64,000 bases of DNA from Xiphydria camelus (GCA_963678675.1 OY783199.1:11120356-11184355); one strand, 5' to 3'. Counted from the first letter of the stretch, positions 37,506 through 48,514 are shown. The notes: a model not told the origin generated them from the sequence alone. Numbers and translations: made by a program.

Positions 37506-37720
37506 GATATACGTCAGACCTAACTCTTTTTAGAACCGTTATTTTTTACGCCATCGCAACGTCCGGTAGAACGTCATTATGATGTGATTTTTCTGACGTC
37601 GTGTGGATGTGCAATTAAGCCGTCTTTGCGATGTTAAAATGACGTCATATTTTTCGTCATTTGACATCAGAACTGACCTTCAAAAAACGTCATTTCGACG
37701 TTCATGTGCTACTTGGGATA

Positions 37721-38346
37721 ACACCAAATTCCGGGTGAATATAACACTCGGCTTTTTCTGTGATATGGTTTTATTACTCAAAGACAAATTAATTTGCCAC
37801 TCTGAAACTTAGGGGGTCTTATAGGAAAAAATCTCAGCTTTCTTTTAAAATTATTTTTAAAAAAATTGTCCAAATTAAAAAAAAATCAAATTTATTTTTG
37901 ATTCTCAAAAATTAGGGTCAAATTTTTAATTAAAAAAAAATGGTTATGGCCACCAAAAAGTTTGTGCAAAAATCTATGAAAAACATTTCTAGTGAAATTT
38001 TGTTTAAGGCAATAGGAAACAAGTTACAGATGTTTAAAAGTAAGGCTTTGCTTAAATAACCCAAAAATTGTACCCCCTCCACTTTGATAAATAATTATCA
38101 AAATGAATTAATTTTTGGTGTGAGGAGTATTATCTAATAGAACTACAAATGGGCCAATTTTTAGCCCGACCGGACAACTTTCATTTCGAGGTGGGTACAC
38201 TTCAGAAATTATGCCCCGTATGTTCATTTGCATATTTTTGCATATGAGACTGTTCTGACAAACGATAGTCGAAATTCTGAATATTCGTAATACTTGCATT
38301 AACACAGTCTTATCTTTTATGGAACTAATTGGAATTAAATAATCTA
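37721..38346. other. AT-rich stretch without a gene
   Basis: Long A and T runs are present with no convincing frame. The segment 38222-38290 is repeated in the same orientation at 38791-38860 (TTTGCATATTTTTGCATATG, then CTGTTCTGACAAACGATAG), on either side of the MITE at 38349. Confidence 0.6.
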
Positions 38347-38348
38347 TA

Positions 38349-38742
38349 CAGGGTGTCCCGTCATGTAATATCTATACTGAATTTACGTGTTCCTGTGGTC
38401 AATCTGAACTAAAAAGTCTACAAAAGGGGTCTACAAGTCACCGTGTGCAAGTAAAAAAATGAATACTAATAAGTAAAGCAGCTTTATTTTTCATTAGACA
38501 ATAATTGAAATAAAATCCAATCATCTCACATATTGTTCGAAATGACCACCTATTTAGATGATCAATACAATAACTGTGCTCTTTGAGAAATCGTTATTGT
38601 GGAGCGTAAAAGGATTTTATGGTCGTTATACGGAACACACGCATGATGGCTTTTCGGACCCTTGTATATTAAGACTTTTCGGTCCAGATTGACCCCAGGA
38701 ACACGTAAATTCAGTATGGACATTACATGACGGGATACCCTG
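38349..38742 (-). mobile_element. Mariner-derived MITE, TA duplication, 394 bp
   Basis: Inverted ends of about 65 bp (CAGGGTGTCCCGTCATGTAA / right end CAGGGTATCCCGTCATGTAA when reversed) are flanked by TA. On the minus strand the inside reads IGGHFEQY near 38540, resembling the GGHFE end of Tc1/mariner transposases, so it is an internally deleted mariner-class element. Confidence 0.8.
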
Positions 38743-38929
38743 TATTTAAATGAGAGGCCTAATTATTATTTGCCTTTCTAATTGACTTACGTTCATTTGC
38801 ATATTTTTGCATATGAGGCTGTTCTGACAAACGATAGTCGAAATTCAGAATATCGATTCATATCGCTCAGTACCTAGAGAGTCCTACAAAAAAAAGCAGT
38901 ATATACTTTTCATGCGATATATGTTATCC

Positions 38930-39180
38930 GTAGTAATTTTGCCTCCTGATCACGAAACTGAAGTCAAATTTCAAAAATTCGTGATCAGTGACCAAAATCC
39001 CCCCTATACCAAATTTGACATGAATCCGTCGATTTTCGATAATCTCGTTCGCCATATTGGATCCGCCGTCTTGAATTTTTGAAATCTGACTTCTGAATCG
39101 TGATCAGCGTCCTAAAAGACCCCCCTATACTAAATTCTACAGTTGTAGTACTATTATTCTATGCAGAATTCTACAGTTGG
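38930..39180. repeat. Dispersed-repeat-like sequence
   Basis: Two related halves contain CTGATCACGAAACTGAAGTC / CTGACTTCTGAATCGTGATC and TATACCAAATT / TATACTAAATT. The phrase ATATTGGATCCGCC, followed by GTCTTGAATTTTTG, is of a kind I associate with common insect repeats. No frame is present. From 39180 to 39620 I see nothing I can name. Confidence 0.4.
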
Positions 39181-39625
39181 TGCTAAATATAGCGTTTCGA
39201 CCAGTACCTAGACTAGCTCAGTCTCGAAAGAGAATGGTAGAAGGACGAGGTTCTTGGAGTTTAACCAGATCAGGAAAGAGGGCACAAATCGTGCGTGCTC
39301 CTTGACGTCGCGCGTCTTGAAGGAACACTTGCCCTTTACTAAATGAAGCTATAATGGGTGTGGTTCTCCTTGAGGTTCTAAAAATTTGGCGACGAACTCC
39401 TGAAATCTTACGCTCTTCGCTCCTTGTGACGAGTTACTAAATTGCAACGTCACGCAGTTAGATACGTGTCATTCGTGCATGGAATTTGAATTTTATAGTT
39501 CAGTTCAAAATCCGTTTGACATACGTATTTGCAATGCAATTGACAACAACATATCCAAATTTAAAGAAAATTGAAATTTCACTCCAAAAGGTGATTGATT
39601 CGGCATGAACCTTGTACGTTTCGTA

Positions 39626-40420
39626 TTAGGTATACAAATAAGTTTTAGGACACTTTTGCAAAAATAAAAAATGTATTTTTGAAAAAAGTAAAATACATTT
39701 ATTCATCAAAATAATCCCCCTCACTTTCAATGAACTTCAGCCACCTTTCGAGCAATTCACGGATGCCTTCCGCAAAGAAAGTTTCATCTTGCGAGATGAG
39801 CAAGTTATCAACCCATTTTTGGACTTCTTCAAATGTTTTGAATCGCACATCAGATAATTTGTTTTGCATTTTCCGAAACAAGGGAAAATCAATTGGAGGT
39901 CTCGTGAGTACGCCGGGTGTGATACAACTTCCCATCAAAGAGCCATCAACGTATCCTTGACCGGTCAACCCACATGAAGCCTGGCATTGTCCGGTAGCGA
40001 CCGGCAGTTATTGTCTAGCCAAGTTTCAGAAGTTCATAATAGAGTGCGCCTTTCATATTTCACCATATACACAGCATGACTTTGTTACAGTGAATATTGC
40101 GCCTTGGCGTCGATGTCGTCGGCTTGCCGGGTTCAACCCAATGATATCAGCGTTTCGGATTATCAAAATAAATCCACTTTTCATCGCCGGTCACAAGTTT
40201 CCACAAAAAAGACTTTCTTTGTTGCTTGTTGTAAAGATTCAAACATAATATGTCAAGACGGCTATTTTTATTTGCTTGAGTCAAAGAGTGTGGCACCCAC
40301 TTTGTTCCTTTTCGAATCTTTCCCATTGCTTCAAAACGATAGGAAATAGTTTGTTAACTCAACAAACTACTCCTAGCTGTTCTACTCAACAAACTACTAC
40401 TTATTACATCAACAAGTTCC
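39626..40420 (-). pseudogene. mariner transposase remnant, internally deleted
   Basis: On the minus strand the sequence reads GKIRKGTKWVPHSL, VTGDEKWIYFDNPKR (first catalytic Asp), KVMLCIWWNMKGALYYELL, then jumps to DFPLFRKMQNKL, FKTFEEVQKWVD and GIRELLERWLKFIE. This is the order of a mariner transposase. About 75 residues holding the second Asp (HDNARPH-type motif) and the SPDLAP-type third acidic site are missing or ruined, and stops interrupt the N-terminal half. A terminal repeat begins near 39626 (TTAGGTATACAAATAAGTTT). The element cannot be active. Confidence 0.75.
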
Positions 40421-41157
40421 TCCTAGCTGTTATGAAAGTTGTTTTTCCGCCTGGCAATAGTTATCATCCAGCTACGCTTGCAGTTCCTAGTCGTCCACCG
40501 TTACCATGGCCCCGGTACGTTCACGGACATTAACATCAAAATCACCGTCTTTAAATCTCTGACCTATACCAATACTCACATGTACTTTTAGATACAATGT
40601 CGTCCCCAAGAGTAAAACAGATCGATTTGCTTTCCTAAAATGTTTTCCTTGAGTTCATAGCGAATGCAGTGTTTAATAAAGAACTTATCGGTCTGCATGT
40701 TTTATTCACAGAATTTAACCCTTTGTTACATCTTGTTTGCTAAATTGCTATATAGTTCAATTTTCTCGTGTATTTATGCTATTTGACTGACTGGCACAGT
40801 GCTACATAAAATATTTACATTATTTTTAGTTTTACATTTTGCTCACAGAGGGTAGCACAATTTGAATTTCACCGTATGAAGTGAATTGTTGGTAACATAT
40901 CTCATAATCTCAATTGATCAAACGTGCTAATAGGTTTTTCTGGTGTTCCTTATCAATCAAATTGGACTTGTTTTTGATCAGATATGTAAATAAAGGCATG
41001 TAATAATATTATGAATACCCAAAATGTACGTATGTATAAATGAAAAAATTCACGTCTCCTTTGAATTTTCTGTTGCATTTTTACAACGACATGCAATAAA
41101 GATTTCAATTTATTTTGCACTGAAAACATGATTATTTTTAGATATCACGAAACAATA
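40421..41157. other. No gene; local tandem repeat
   Basis: Around 40355-40435 CAACAAACTACT and CCTAGCTGTT recur in tandem with changes. The rest is AT-rich with no recognisable element. Confidence 0.45.
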
Positions 41158-42155
41158 AATTTTTAACACAAGTTGAGTTAGAATCTTTAGCCGAAAATCT
41201 TCATTTGTCGGAGAGCGAAGATGAATTTGGAAATGCTAGTAGTGATGATTCAGATTACTTTCCAGAAAATGTGGAAAATGTAGAAAATGTGCAAAATCTA
41301 CAAAACGCTACTGCTAATGAACCAGATGACGAAGAAAATAATTGTGAAAGTTTATCGGATGAAGATGGCGAAACAAATTTGATGCTTATAGCTTCCATGT
41401 TGTGGACAAAAGGACACCTTAATATTCCTGAGGAAGCAACAAAGTTTCAGGGGAAGACTGCTTTACCGAATGAAGTACAACAATTAGAAACTCCTTATGA
41501 ATGTTTCATGTACTTTTTTACAGATTCTTTTATTGATTCAATAAAAGAACCTTTATGCAGTACAAAAAAAAACAAATAAACAAACGTGCTTATCAGAGAA
41601 AGATATAAAAAGATTTATGGGAATTTATCTCTATATGTCTCTTACAACCTTACCTCGCATCAGAGCCTATTGGCGAAGTGATATTGGTATTGCTAATATT
41701 CGAAATATAATGGTAGTAAACAAGTTTGAGAGCATAAACAATACTGTACATTTTTTTAGTGACAACAATAATTGTCCGGATGAGAAAAACCTAAAATATG
41801 ACCGATTATATAAAATTAGACCAGTAATCGATATAATTTGAATGTGGGATTTGCGTCGATTCCAACTGAAGCTGAATTAGCTGTGGATTTGTGCAGCTAA
41901 GTGTCGACATCACCTCAAACAATATCTTCCCATGAAGCCCAATAAATGGGGATTTAAATTTTATATGCCCTGCGGGGTATCAGGATATTGTTATAATTTC
42001 GAATTATATGCAGGAACACTGAGGATTACTTTACAAAATTACGACCAGGTGAACCAAACCTTGGTGTCACACGTAATGTCGTCTTGCGATTGGCAGGAGT
42101 AATTCCAAGAAATGTGAAAAGTTGTCTATATTGCGACAATTTTGATGTGTAAACA
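41158..42155 (+). pseudogene. piggyBac transposase remnant
   Basis: A Glu/Asp/Asn-rich N-terminus (ESEDEFGNASSDDSDYF) leads into the DDE_Tnp_1_7-type region. Landmarks are MGIYLYMSLTTLPRIRAYW, the HFFSDNNNCPDEK stretch, DRLYKIRP, LKQYLPMKPNKWGFK and LAGVIPRNVKSCLYCDNF, spread over three frames. There is a stop at 41577 and further frameshifts after 41841 and near 41895. The expected SIDEQ-type segment is corrupted, and everything after the DNF motif is absent, so the element is 3' truncated. In the family this enzyme cuts and pastes at TTAA. Confidence 0.75.
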
Positions 42156-42650
42156 TCTTACGGCTCGGTTCGCCTGGGAGTAATTTTGGGAAAGTGGTGG
42201 GGGAAGCGTAAACAGCATTAGTGTGTGTCCGTGTGAGCTCGGCAATTGGTCGCTCCGCCATCAGATGGCGTCCACCATGGGGCCCATACGAAGCACATAC
42301 TAACAGCTGACAGCGGCATTCCGACACTCGACAGTTGACTCGTGGGTTATTATTAATTTTAAATAAGAAAAAAATTCGAATTTGACAATTTTCGACAAAA
42401 TAATACAGTGAACGTACAACTTTCTAGTGTTTGTAGTGTAGAAAAACGTTTTGAGTAGGATTTTCAATTAAAATAGATGACAAATTGTGACTTTCATAAC
42501 CTAAAATAGAATTACATGCAGCTGGTAACTTTATTTTAATAAAACTTACAAGTAGGTACACGAAAAGGAACGTCACAAAGTAACGCGTGCGATTGATGAT
42601 AGAAGACTGACTCGCATTAGCGGCGCAATTATATTTATATCCACTGGCTA

Positions 42651-42720
42651 GGAAAGTTCTAGACCGTTCCGGGCGCTCCCCGGGTTCTTAGAAACTCTAC
42701 TAGTTTCCAGAAAGTTCCAA
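42651..42720. promoter_or_regulatory. Cluster of heat-shock-element-like motifs
   Basis: GAAAGTTCTAGA at 42652 and AGAAAGTTCCAA at 42709 each fit alternating GAA/TTC units of a heat-shock element, with TTCTTAGAAAC between. ATATTTATATCC lies just upstream. No coding sequence follows, so this may be part of an element that captured or mimics a heat-inducible promoter. Confidence 0.35.
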
Positions 42721-42934
42721 GGCGTCCGAATTATTTTCTTTTTTTCACACTGCTTACAATTTGCTATAAATCGATGTTATTGCTACTGTTTGAACAAGTT
42801 TAGGAATTTTTAATGGTTAACTTACATTTTTACATATAACTAGTAAACAAGTTTTATGTGCGACTCGCTATAAAATAAAGAAAAAAATTTAAAGAAGTAC
42901 GATTTTTAGTAAATCGCGTTTAGAAATAGCGTGT

Positions 42935-43345
42935 TTCACAACCCCCCGAAAATGTTGTCTCACGACCCCCCAAGTTCAATATTTTTAAAATAACCACCGC
43001 TTCATGGACACATAAAATGTTTATCCAAAATTCTTTTTTTGTGTCAAAAGGCTACTCACCAAGGAATGATTTATATCTATACACTCTTTTGTGAACAGCT
43101 AGAAAACATGAGCGAAAATACTGCAAACACAAATGGTCGAAAAAACTTTAAAACACAAAACTGAAGTAGCAATCTGAAGAGATACTAAGAATCCGCGTCA
43201 ACGCGACAAGTGTCAAATGAAAATGGAGATACTGGACGAGAATGAAGTTTGACAGTCATTGGTACATGTCGCACTTTTCAATTCAGTGCTGTGAGCTTGT
43301 CTCACGACCCCCCGAGTCTCACAACCCCCCGGTCTCCCCTACATT
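42935..43345. repeat. Four TCAC(A/G)ACCCCCC motifs
   Basis: The motif occurs in pairs at 42936 and 42960 and again at 43302 and 43317, bracketing about 340 bp of AT-rich sequence. Orientation is the same in all four. No terminal inversion or coding sequence is evident. Confidence 0.55.
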
Positions 43346-43349
43346 TTTC

Positions 43350-44100
43350 ATTTGCGTCATTTTTTTCATATTGTGTTAATTTAAGCCGTAAATCGTGATG
43401 AAAGGAAAAAAAATTAGAAATATAAAAATTAATAACAACTGAACGACTTATGGAATCGTTCTGAAAATTTAGACCAGTTTTTATATTCATTAGATACTTG
43501 AAAAAAATCAACAACTGAATCGGAAACCCAAAAGTTTCTACTACTAAAAGTTGACATGGAATGCCCCATATATACCTATATTTATTTTTTAACTTTATTA
43601 TTAAGTACATTTTAAATCTCTTCGTCTGTTAATTCGGATTCTTTTGGAAGATTCAATAAAGAGTAGAGCCGGATAAGCATATGAAACCAGGCCCCGGCTT
43701 GAATTTTTTTCCCATTCTGGTATATTTTGTGTTTCTATATAAATAAACTCTTCGCACAGCAAAATATGTTATGCATCATCATATAACTATATTATAAAAA
43801 AAGTATTGGATTGCTTCGCCCATAAACAAAGTAAAACAACAAGTTTGAATTTTTCAATAATTTTTATTTTGCATATAATTAAAAATAACACCTCCGCCAT
43901 TTTTTTAAATATAGATTCATGCATGATTAAACTATGACATATAATTTTTACAAGATGATCGGTGTGGTAGAACAAGTCGAAATAAATTAATTAAAATAAA
44001 GCAACTTTGATTCTGCCGTTTTCCTAACGTAATAGACAGCGGAAAGCGGCGGAAGCAAAGTTGTACACCTATTAATTCGTATTTACTTTACAAATATAAT
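43350..44100. other. AT-rich stretch without a recognised gene
   Basis: A minus-strand frame of 102 residues (43302-43610) and another of 62 residues are composition-biased. The phrase GGGGCATTCCATGTCAAC on the minus strand resembles a dispersed insect repeat. I cannot support a gene. Confidence 0.4.
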
Positions 44101-44106
44101 AATATT

Positions 44107-44263
44107 TACTAGTGGGGCACCGCGGCTGAGACCGCGATTGGTGGCTTTATATGTGTCAATTACGGCTAAGGAATCGAAAGTATTCAAAATGCGTTTAGCC
44201 TGCTTAGTCTTATTTTCTTCTATAATAAGCAGTTTCCAGGCTGCACGTAGAGGTAGCATTTAA
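44107..44263 (+). CDS. Promoter plus short signal-peptide frame, copy A (start 44189)
   Basis: The frame from 44189 encodes 24 residues: a start, MRLACLVLFSSIISSFQAA as a good secretion signal, then RRGSI and a stop. The upstream ~80 bp (CCGCGGCTGAGACCGCGATT, then TTTATATGTGTCAATTACGG) is repeated with changes at 45680, and TTTATATG is a TATA-like element at the expected distance. The mature part is almost nil, so copy A is probably truncated. It may be a decayed paralogue of the peptide gene at 45761. Function is unknown. Confidence 0.4.
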
Positions 44264-44451
44264 AGCAGCCCACCACCGTTTGCCTTTTTGAGTTTTATTT
44301 ATTTACTTACCTTTGGTTTTTTCTCAGAAAATCGTGTTCCTTCTGAACCTCACAGCAGTACTTCTTTTCATGAAAGATTTTTAACTTTGCTATGTTCTTT
44401 TGACATAGCAAAGGCCAATTTATAAATCCATGTGCATTTTAAAAACGAAAA

Positions 44452-45430
44452 ACAAAATCCGGCTTCTAAAGTCATTTTCAAAAAATTTCAACGTCAGATT
44501 CGTAATCAGGGCGGTCAAAAACCCCCTGAATTACCGCGTTATATCCCGTCATCGATTTGCTATATTGATTTTGTCAGAATCCAGAAATTTTTCGAAAAAG
44601 CGTTACATACATGTCCCTAAAATATTTCGCTATGAATGCGAAAACCGATCAAAATCAATTTGCATTTTAAACATTAAAAAACATAATCCGGCTTCTGAAG
44701 TCATTTTCAAAAAATTTCAACGTCAGATTCGTAATCAGCGCGATCAAAAACCCCTGAGGACCATTTTTTACATACACGGCCTCAAAGATTTTGTTACATA
44801 CATAGCAGAACAGCGCTCCTCTTAAAGCTGAACGGCCTGAACTACATAGAGATGCTGAGACGCACTAATTCTAGGAATAGGTGGCTGCCTAGCGCTTCAT
44901 CTTCGGTCGTCCCGGGATCGTCGCATTCGTGTATATTCACCGGTTTCATAGCACCGGTTTTCGCATTCATAACGAAAACATCGTCTTCGTCGAAGACTGT
45001 CGTCAATTTTTCGCCGTGTTTCTTTTGAAGCCAGAAAGAACATACACATTTTAGTGAGAGAATACTGCTTTTTAAAATTGAAAACACGATACGCTGTTCG
45101 ATCTGGCAAGTGAAACAGCGCTGAGCTCGATACTATGAGTTCAAAACTCGGTAGATTTAATTATTATCATCTATGCAAATCTTACATCTAAAATTTCAAA
45201 TAATAACATTAAAACCCGGATTCTAATATTTAATTTTTAAATTCCATGCTTTAAATTTTAATTTCACTCGAAAAACCCACTCGAAATTTTGAACGTCAGA
45301 TTCGAAATCAGTACCACTGAAAACTGACATCTTAAACATTAAGAAACAAAATCCGGCTTCTGAAGTCATTTTCAAACCATTTCAACGTCAGATTCGTAAT
45401 CAGCGCGGTCAAAAACCCCCGAGTACCACT
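44452..45430 (+). repeat. Three copies of a ~75 bp repeat
   Basis: A unit with CCGGCTTCTGAAGTCATTTT, then TTTCAACGTCAGATTCGTAA and GCGGTCAAAAACCCC occurs at about 44458-44525, 44692-44755 and 45355-45420, all in one orientation. GGCCTCAAAGATTT also recurs (44781 and 45588). No protein is conserved between copies. Confidence 0.75.
44830..45180 (-). repeat. Duplicated segment Q, copy A
   Basis: This segment matches 46735-47060 in the same orientation (shared ATTCTAGGAATAGGTGGCTG, GTCGTCCCGGGATCGTCG, TTCTTTTGAAGCCAGAAAGA). On the minus strand both encode related but frame-broken words such as SFWLQKK and DDPGTT, and the copy here has frames of 81 and 70 residues. A splice-acceptor-like pyrimidine tract with CAG precedes the homologous part. 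It may be an old exon or a repeat. Confidence 0.6.
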
Positions 45431-45679
45431 TTTCAGCCCGATCTACGCTAAATTGAAAATTCGTTTTAAAAAATGTTAAAACGTTAGAATTGCAGAAAAT
45501 CAGAGTTACCACGTTGAAGCCCGTGGTCGACTTGCTATATGGATTTTTTCAGAATTCCGAAGTTCTTACAAAAAGCGTTACGTACACGGCCTCAAAGATT
45601 TCGCGTTACGTACATAATAGTAAATATAGATTTATAATTACTTATTATCCTCGAGAATACGATTTACTACATGTAACCA

Positions 45680-46012
45680 GTAATGCGCCGCGGCCGAGGC
45701 CGCGATTCCTAGCATTATATGTGTCACACAATTACGGATAAGTAATCAAAAGCATGCAAAATGCCTTTACCCTGCTTATTGTTATTTTCTTTGATCATAA
45801 GCAGTTTCCAGGCTGCACCACGTGAAATTTCTGATTTCGGACATTTTCTGCCGATTGGTTTCATATTCTTTTTCCCGGAATTCAGGATCGTTTCTGATTT
45901 CATTAATTATTCTTTGACGCGTGAATTTTTTTCTAATACTTTTCCTTCATCACTTATTTTTGATCTCCTTTTATACTGTCTTTTAGCAGGAGTCAGAGGC
46001 AATTTTTTTTAA
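45680..46012 (+). CDS. Putative secreted peptide, copy B (start 45761)
   Basis: The frame from 45761 encodes 83 residues. It begins MPLPCLLLFSLIISSFQAA, a likely signal peptide cleaved near FQA|AP, and continues with a hydrophobic and Phe-rich mature part without cysteines, ending GVRGNFF. The first ~20 residues and the ~80 bp upstream match copy A; the rest does not. The upstream ATTATATGTGTC may be the TATA box. I do not recognise the family. A membrane-bound peptide is also possible given the hydrophobicity. Confidence 0.4.
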
Positions 46013-46245
46013 CCAATCGAAACTCCAATTTCCATAATTTCATTTTGTGAACGTATACCATAGTCGCATGACTCATAAGCAAGGTTTCTAAGGATAGACA
46101 ATTTTCGGCGTCGTTCTATCCTTATGTCAATGTTAGGTATTTTTATTATACCATTATTCATTATTAGAGCAGGCGGTTTATTACATGGGTACGCAAAAAA
46201 AGAATCATTGCAATGAATAGAATTCTGTTCTATTAAAAATGCCAA
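46009..46245 (-). CDS. Hypothetical 78-residue open frame
   Basis: This minus-strand frame lies between the two parts of duplication B and has no counterpart in copy A. It has IDIRIERRRKLSILRNL and two cysteines but no recognised motif. It is short and unsupported by splice or promoter signals. Confidence 0.2.
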   Translation of the reverse strand: MAFLIEQNSIHCNDSFFAYPCNKPPALIMNNGIIKIPNIDIRIERRRKLSILRNLAYESCDYGIRSQNEIMEIGVSIG

Positions 46246-46369
46246 TTGCCCAATGATTCTGATGCAAATGAATAGGAATTAAAGCGATATTAAATGTATT
46301 TAAATCGCCTTTGTAAAAGTTTCTGTTAAAAGATATTATCCTGCATTCACACATAAAGTGGCGACAATA

Positions 46370-46765
46370 CTAAAACATCAGCCGAGCTAACATTTCCAAG
46401 GACATTAAGAAATGCACGTAATGTGTCATCGTCCATTTACGCACTATCACCATTGAGTAAACGCATTGGTACCGAAAGAGGTAATCCCCAATTCTGGGTA
46501 ACACACATTCTTCGGTGTCATCGTCGCTAAGAATTATTTCGTCTATTTTCTTGACACCGTTTGAGTTGTGTGATTTAATGCTTTTTTCATTTAGTACGCT
46601 CATTTCTCTGTTAGTGGAATCTTTTGTTTCATTTTCTTTGACAAAATCCATTTTGGAATCTTTAATTATTCCACACGACTTTTCTTCTTCTCTTTCTTCT
46701 TTAGACAAAGTTTTTCTATATTTTTCGATGCGGTCTGAACCCACCATACAGATGCTGCGACGCAC
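46370..46765 (-). CDS. Hypothetical 131-residue open frame
   Basis: This minus-strand frame has a Lys/Glu-rich first half (LSKEEREEEKS) and an acidic patch ILSDDDTEEC before a hydrophobic end. It begins inside segment Q copy B and runs into sequence unique to copy B. It could be the next exon of a gene that uses segment Q, but no clear donor or acceptor ties them. Not recognised. Confidence 0.3.
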   Translation of the reverse strand: MRRSICMVGSDRIEKYRKTLSKEEREEEKSCGIIKDSKMDFVKENETKDSTNREMSVLNEKSIKSHNSNGVKKIDEIILSDDDTEECVLPRIGDYLFRYQCVYSMVIVRKWTMTHYVHFLMSLEMLARLMF

Positions 46766-47060
46766 TTATTCTAGGAATAGGTGGCTGCCTTGCTCGCTCC
46801 ATCATCGGTCGTCCCGGGATCGTCGTATTCGTCGCATTCATATCGTTGATTTTGCGAAAACTGACATGTACGCGAAAACATCGTTTTCGTCGATTTTTCT
46901 CTGCGTTTCTTTTGAAGCCAGAAAGAACATACATATGTCGTGAGAGAATAATGCCATGTAAAATTGGAAACACGATACGCCGTCCGATCTGGAAAGTAAA
47001 ACAGCGCTGGGTTCGACACTATGAGTTCAAAATTTGGTTGATTTAATTATCAGCTATCAA
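46735..47060 (-). repeat. Duplicated segment Q, copy B
   Basis: This is the second copy of the segment at 44830-45180. Frames of 82 and 85 residues overlap on the minus strand, and neither is clearly the conserved one. The duplication continues past 47060 (AACATTAAAAGCCAGATTTT against AACATTAAAACCCGGATTCT in copy A), where it is interrupted by the pogo-like element. Confidence 0.6.
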
Positions 47061-47594
47061 TTTTAAAATAAAACATTAAAAGCCAGATTTTTACATTTAA
47101 GGTATTTCTATGGTGACAGTCGTATTCAAAAGTTTTTGCTTCAGAACCGTCCCAGGTGTACCTCGCCGATTTCGTTCATTTTGATATATGTTATTCTACG
47201 TCAAAATCTAAGAGAGATACATATTTTTTTATGTGCGGAAAAACATTTCTAAGGGGTGAAATTAACCCTCAAAATTGACTGCTCCTAAGGGTGATTGCTG
47301 GTTTTCACATACATACAGTGGATAAAATTATTTATACATGGTTCAATAGAGACAAAGGGTCACAAATAAGATAATCTTGAAACTCATGATATGGTGCTAT
47401 TAAAACTTTGTGGTCAAGTGTCGGTAACCAGCCGCTCATGTTTTTTACCGTTGCGGACGCGTATCGGCATATAACTGTCCAAATCTGTTTACAGCTGCGG
47501 GGACGTATTATGAAGCAGCTCGCTTACGTTTATTTTTCTGAAGGATAAGATACGCATGGATCGGCGACGCTCGCTCGTCGGGCGGTTCCGCCCG

Positions 47595-47640
47595 CAAAGG
47601 GTATAAAAGCAACGTGTTAATTTCAACTCTAATCAGTGGT
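47595..47640 (+). promoter_or_regulatory. Core promoter in the inverted end, left copy
   Basis: GGGTATAAAAGCAACGTG (TATA box near 47600) lies about 200 bp upstream of the first transposase ATG. Its inverted twin is CACGTTGCTTTTATACCC at 49917-49934, pointing back toward the 3' end of the gene. Confidence 0.6.
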
Positions 47641-48514
47641 GGAAATAGCGTACTGAAGAAAACCACGGTGACGAGACGCTATTTATATCAAAGTTTTTGT
47701 TTTTCAATTATCATACAAAATAATATATTATAAGTATTGCATCAGTAACGAGTATAAAAAAATTAACAGCGAAAAATTGAATATTATTTTTCGGTGAAAA
47801 TGAAGGTTAAGCCATTAAATGTTGTTCAACTTCTTTTAACAACCTTTCAAGCAATGAATATACCTCCAACGCCAATAAATAATGAAGAAATACAACTAAA
47901 GGACAATTTGGAAGATATTTTAAAATGCAATGAATGAATATTCTGGTGTAGAAATGATAGAGGAAAATTCTCTATATTTTGGAGAGCCTTATAAAGTATC
48001 TCCCAATGAGTGTACAAAGGATAAGGAAGATTTATCTTATGAGTATAAATTAAGAGCAGTTGAATATTGGCGCAGCGGCAAAAAAAAGAATTTAAGCCTA
48101 GAAAATGTTACACGGAAATTTAGAAAAGTGAAATCAATAACACAATTAAAAAGATGGGCGCATTATTTAAACAAGGGTGGTACATATAAGGAAAAGATTG
48201 CTAGGATTTGTAGTTATACATTGGAAAGTTTCAAATCTGCTATCGATAGTGCTCTGATAGTACACGATTCTGATTTACGCAGGTGGGCTTTACAAGCACA
48301 GAAAGAAATTGGCGATAAAGACTTTCGTTTTCAAGCATCTGAAAAATGGATAAGATTGTTTAAAAAACGCCATCGCATAGTATCAAGGAAAATTAATAAA
48401 TATATCACAGCAAAAACAATCGAAGATGGTACCGTGTTAAAAGAAAAATCTGAAACATCCATCCACGATGTAAAACGACGCATTGGAAATGATGAATTGT
48501 CAAATATATACAAT

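Larger units (their letters stand above)
36731..37718 (+). mobile_element. ACGTC-rich TIR element with 5S-like core, copy 2
   Basis: The ends are TCCCAGGTAGCACACTGACG and ...TTCATGTGCTACTTGGGA, inverted, flanked by TA on both sides (36729-36730 and 37719-37720). ACGTC motifs recur in both subterminal regions, possibly transposase-binding sites. The middle shares about 250 bp with copy 1 in opposite orientation, including the 5S-like segment. No transposase is encoded inside. Confidence 0.75.
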
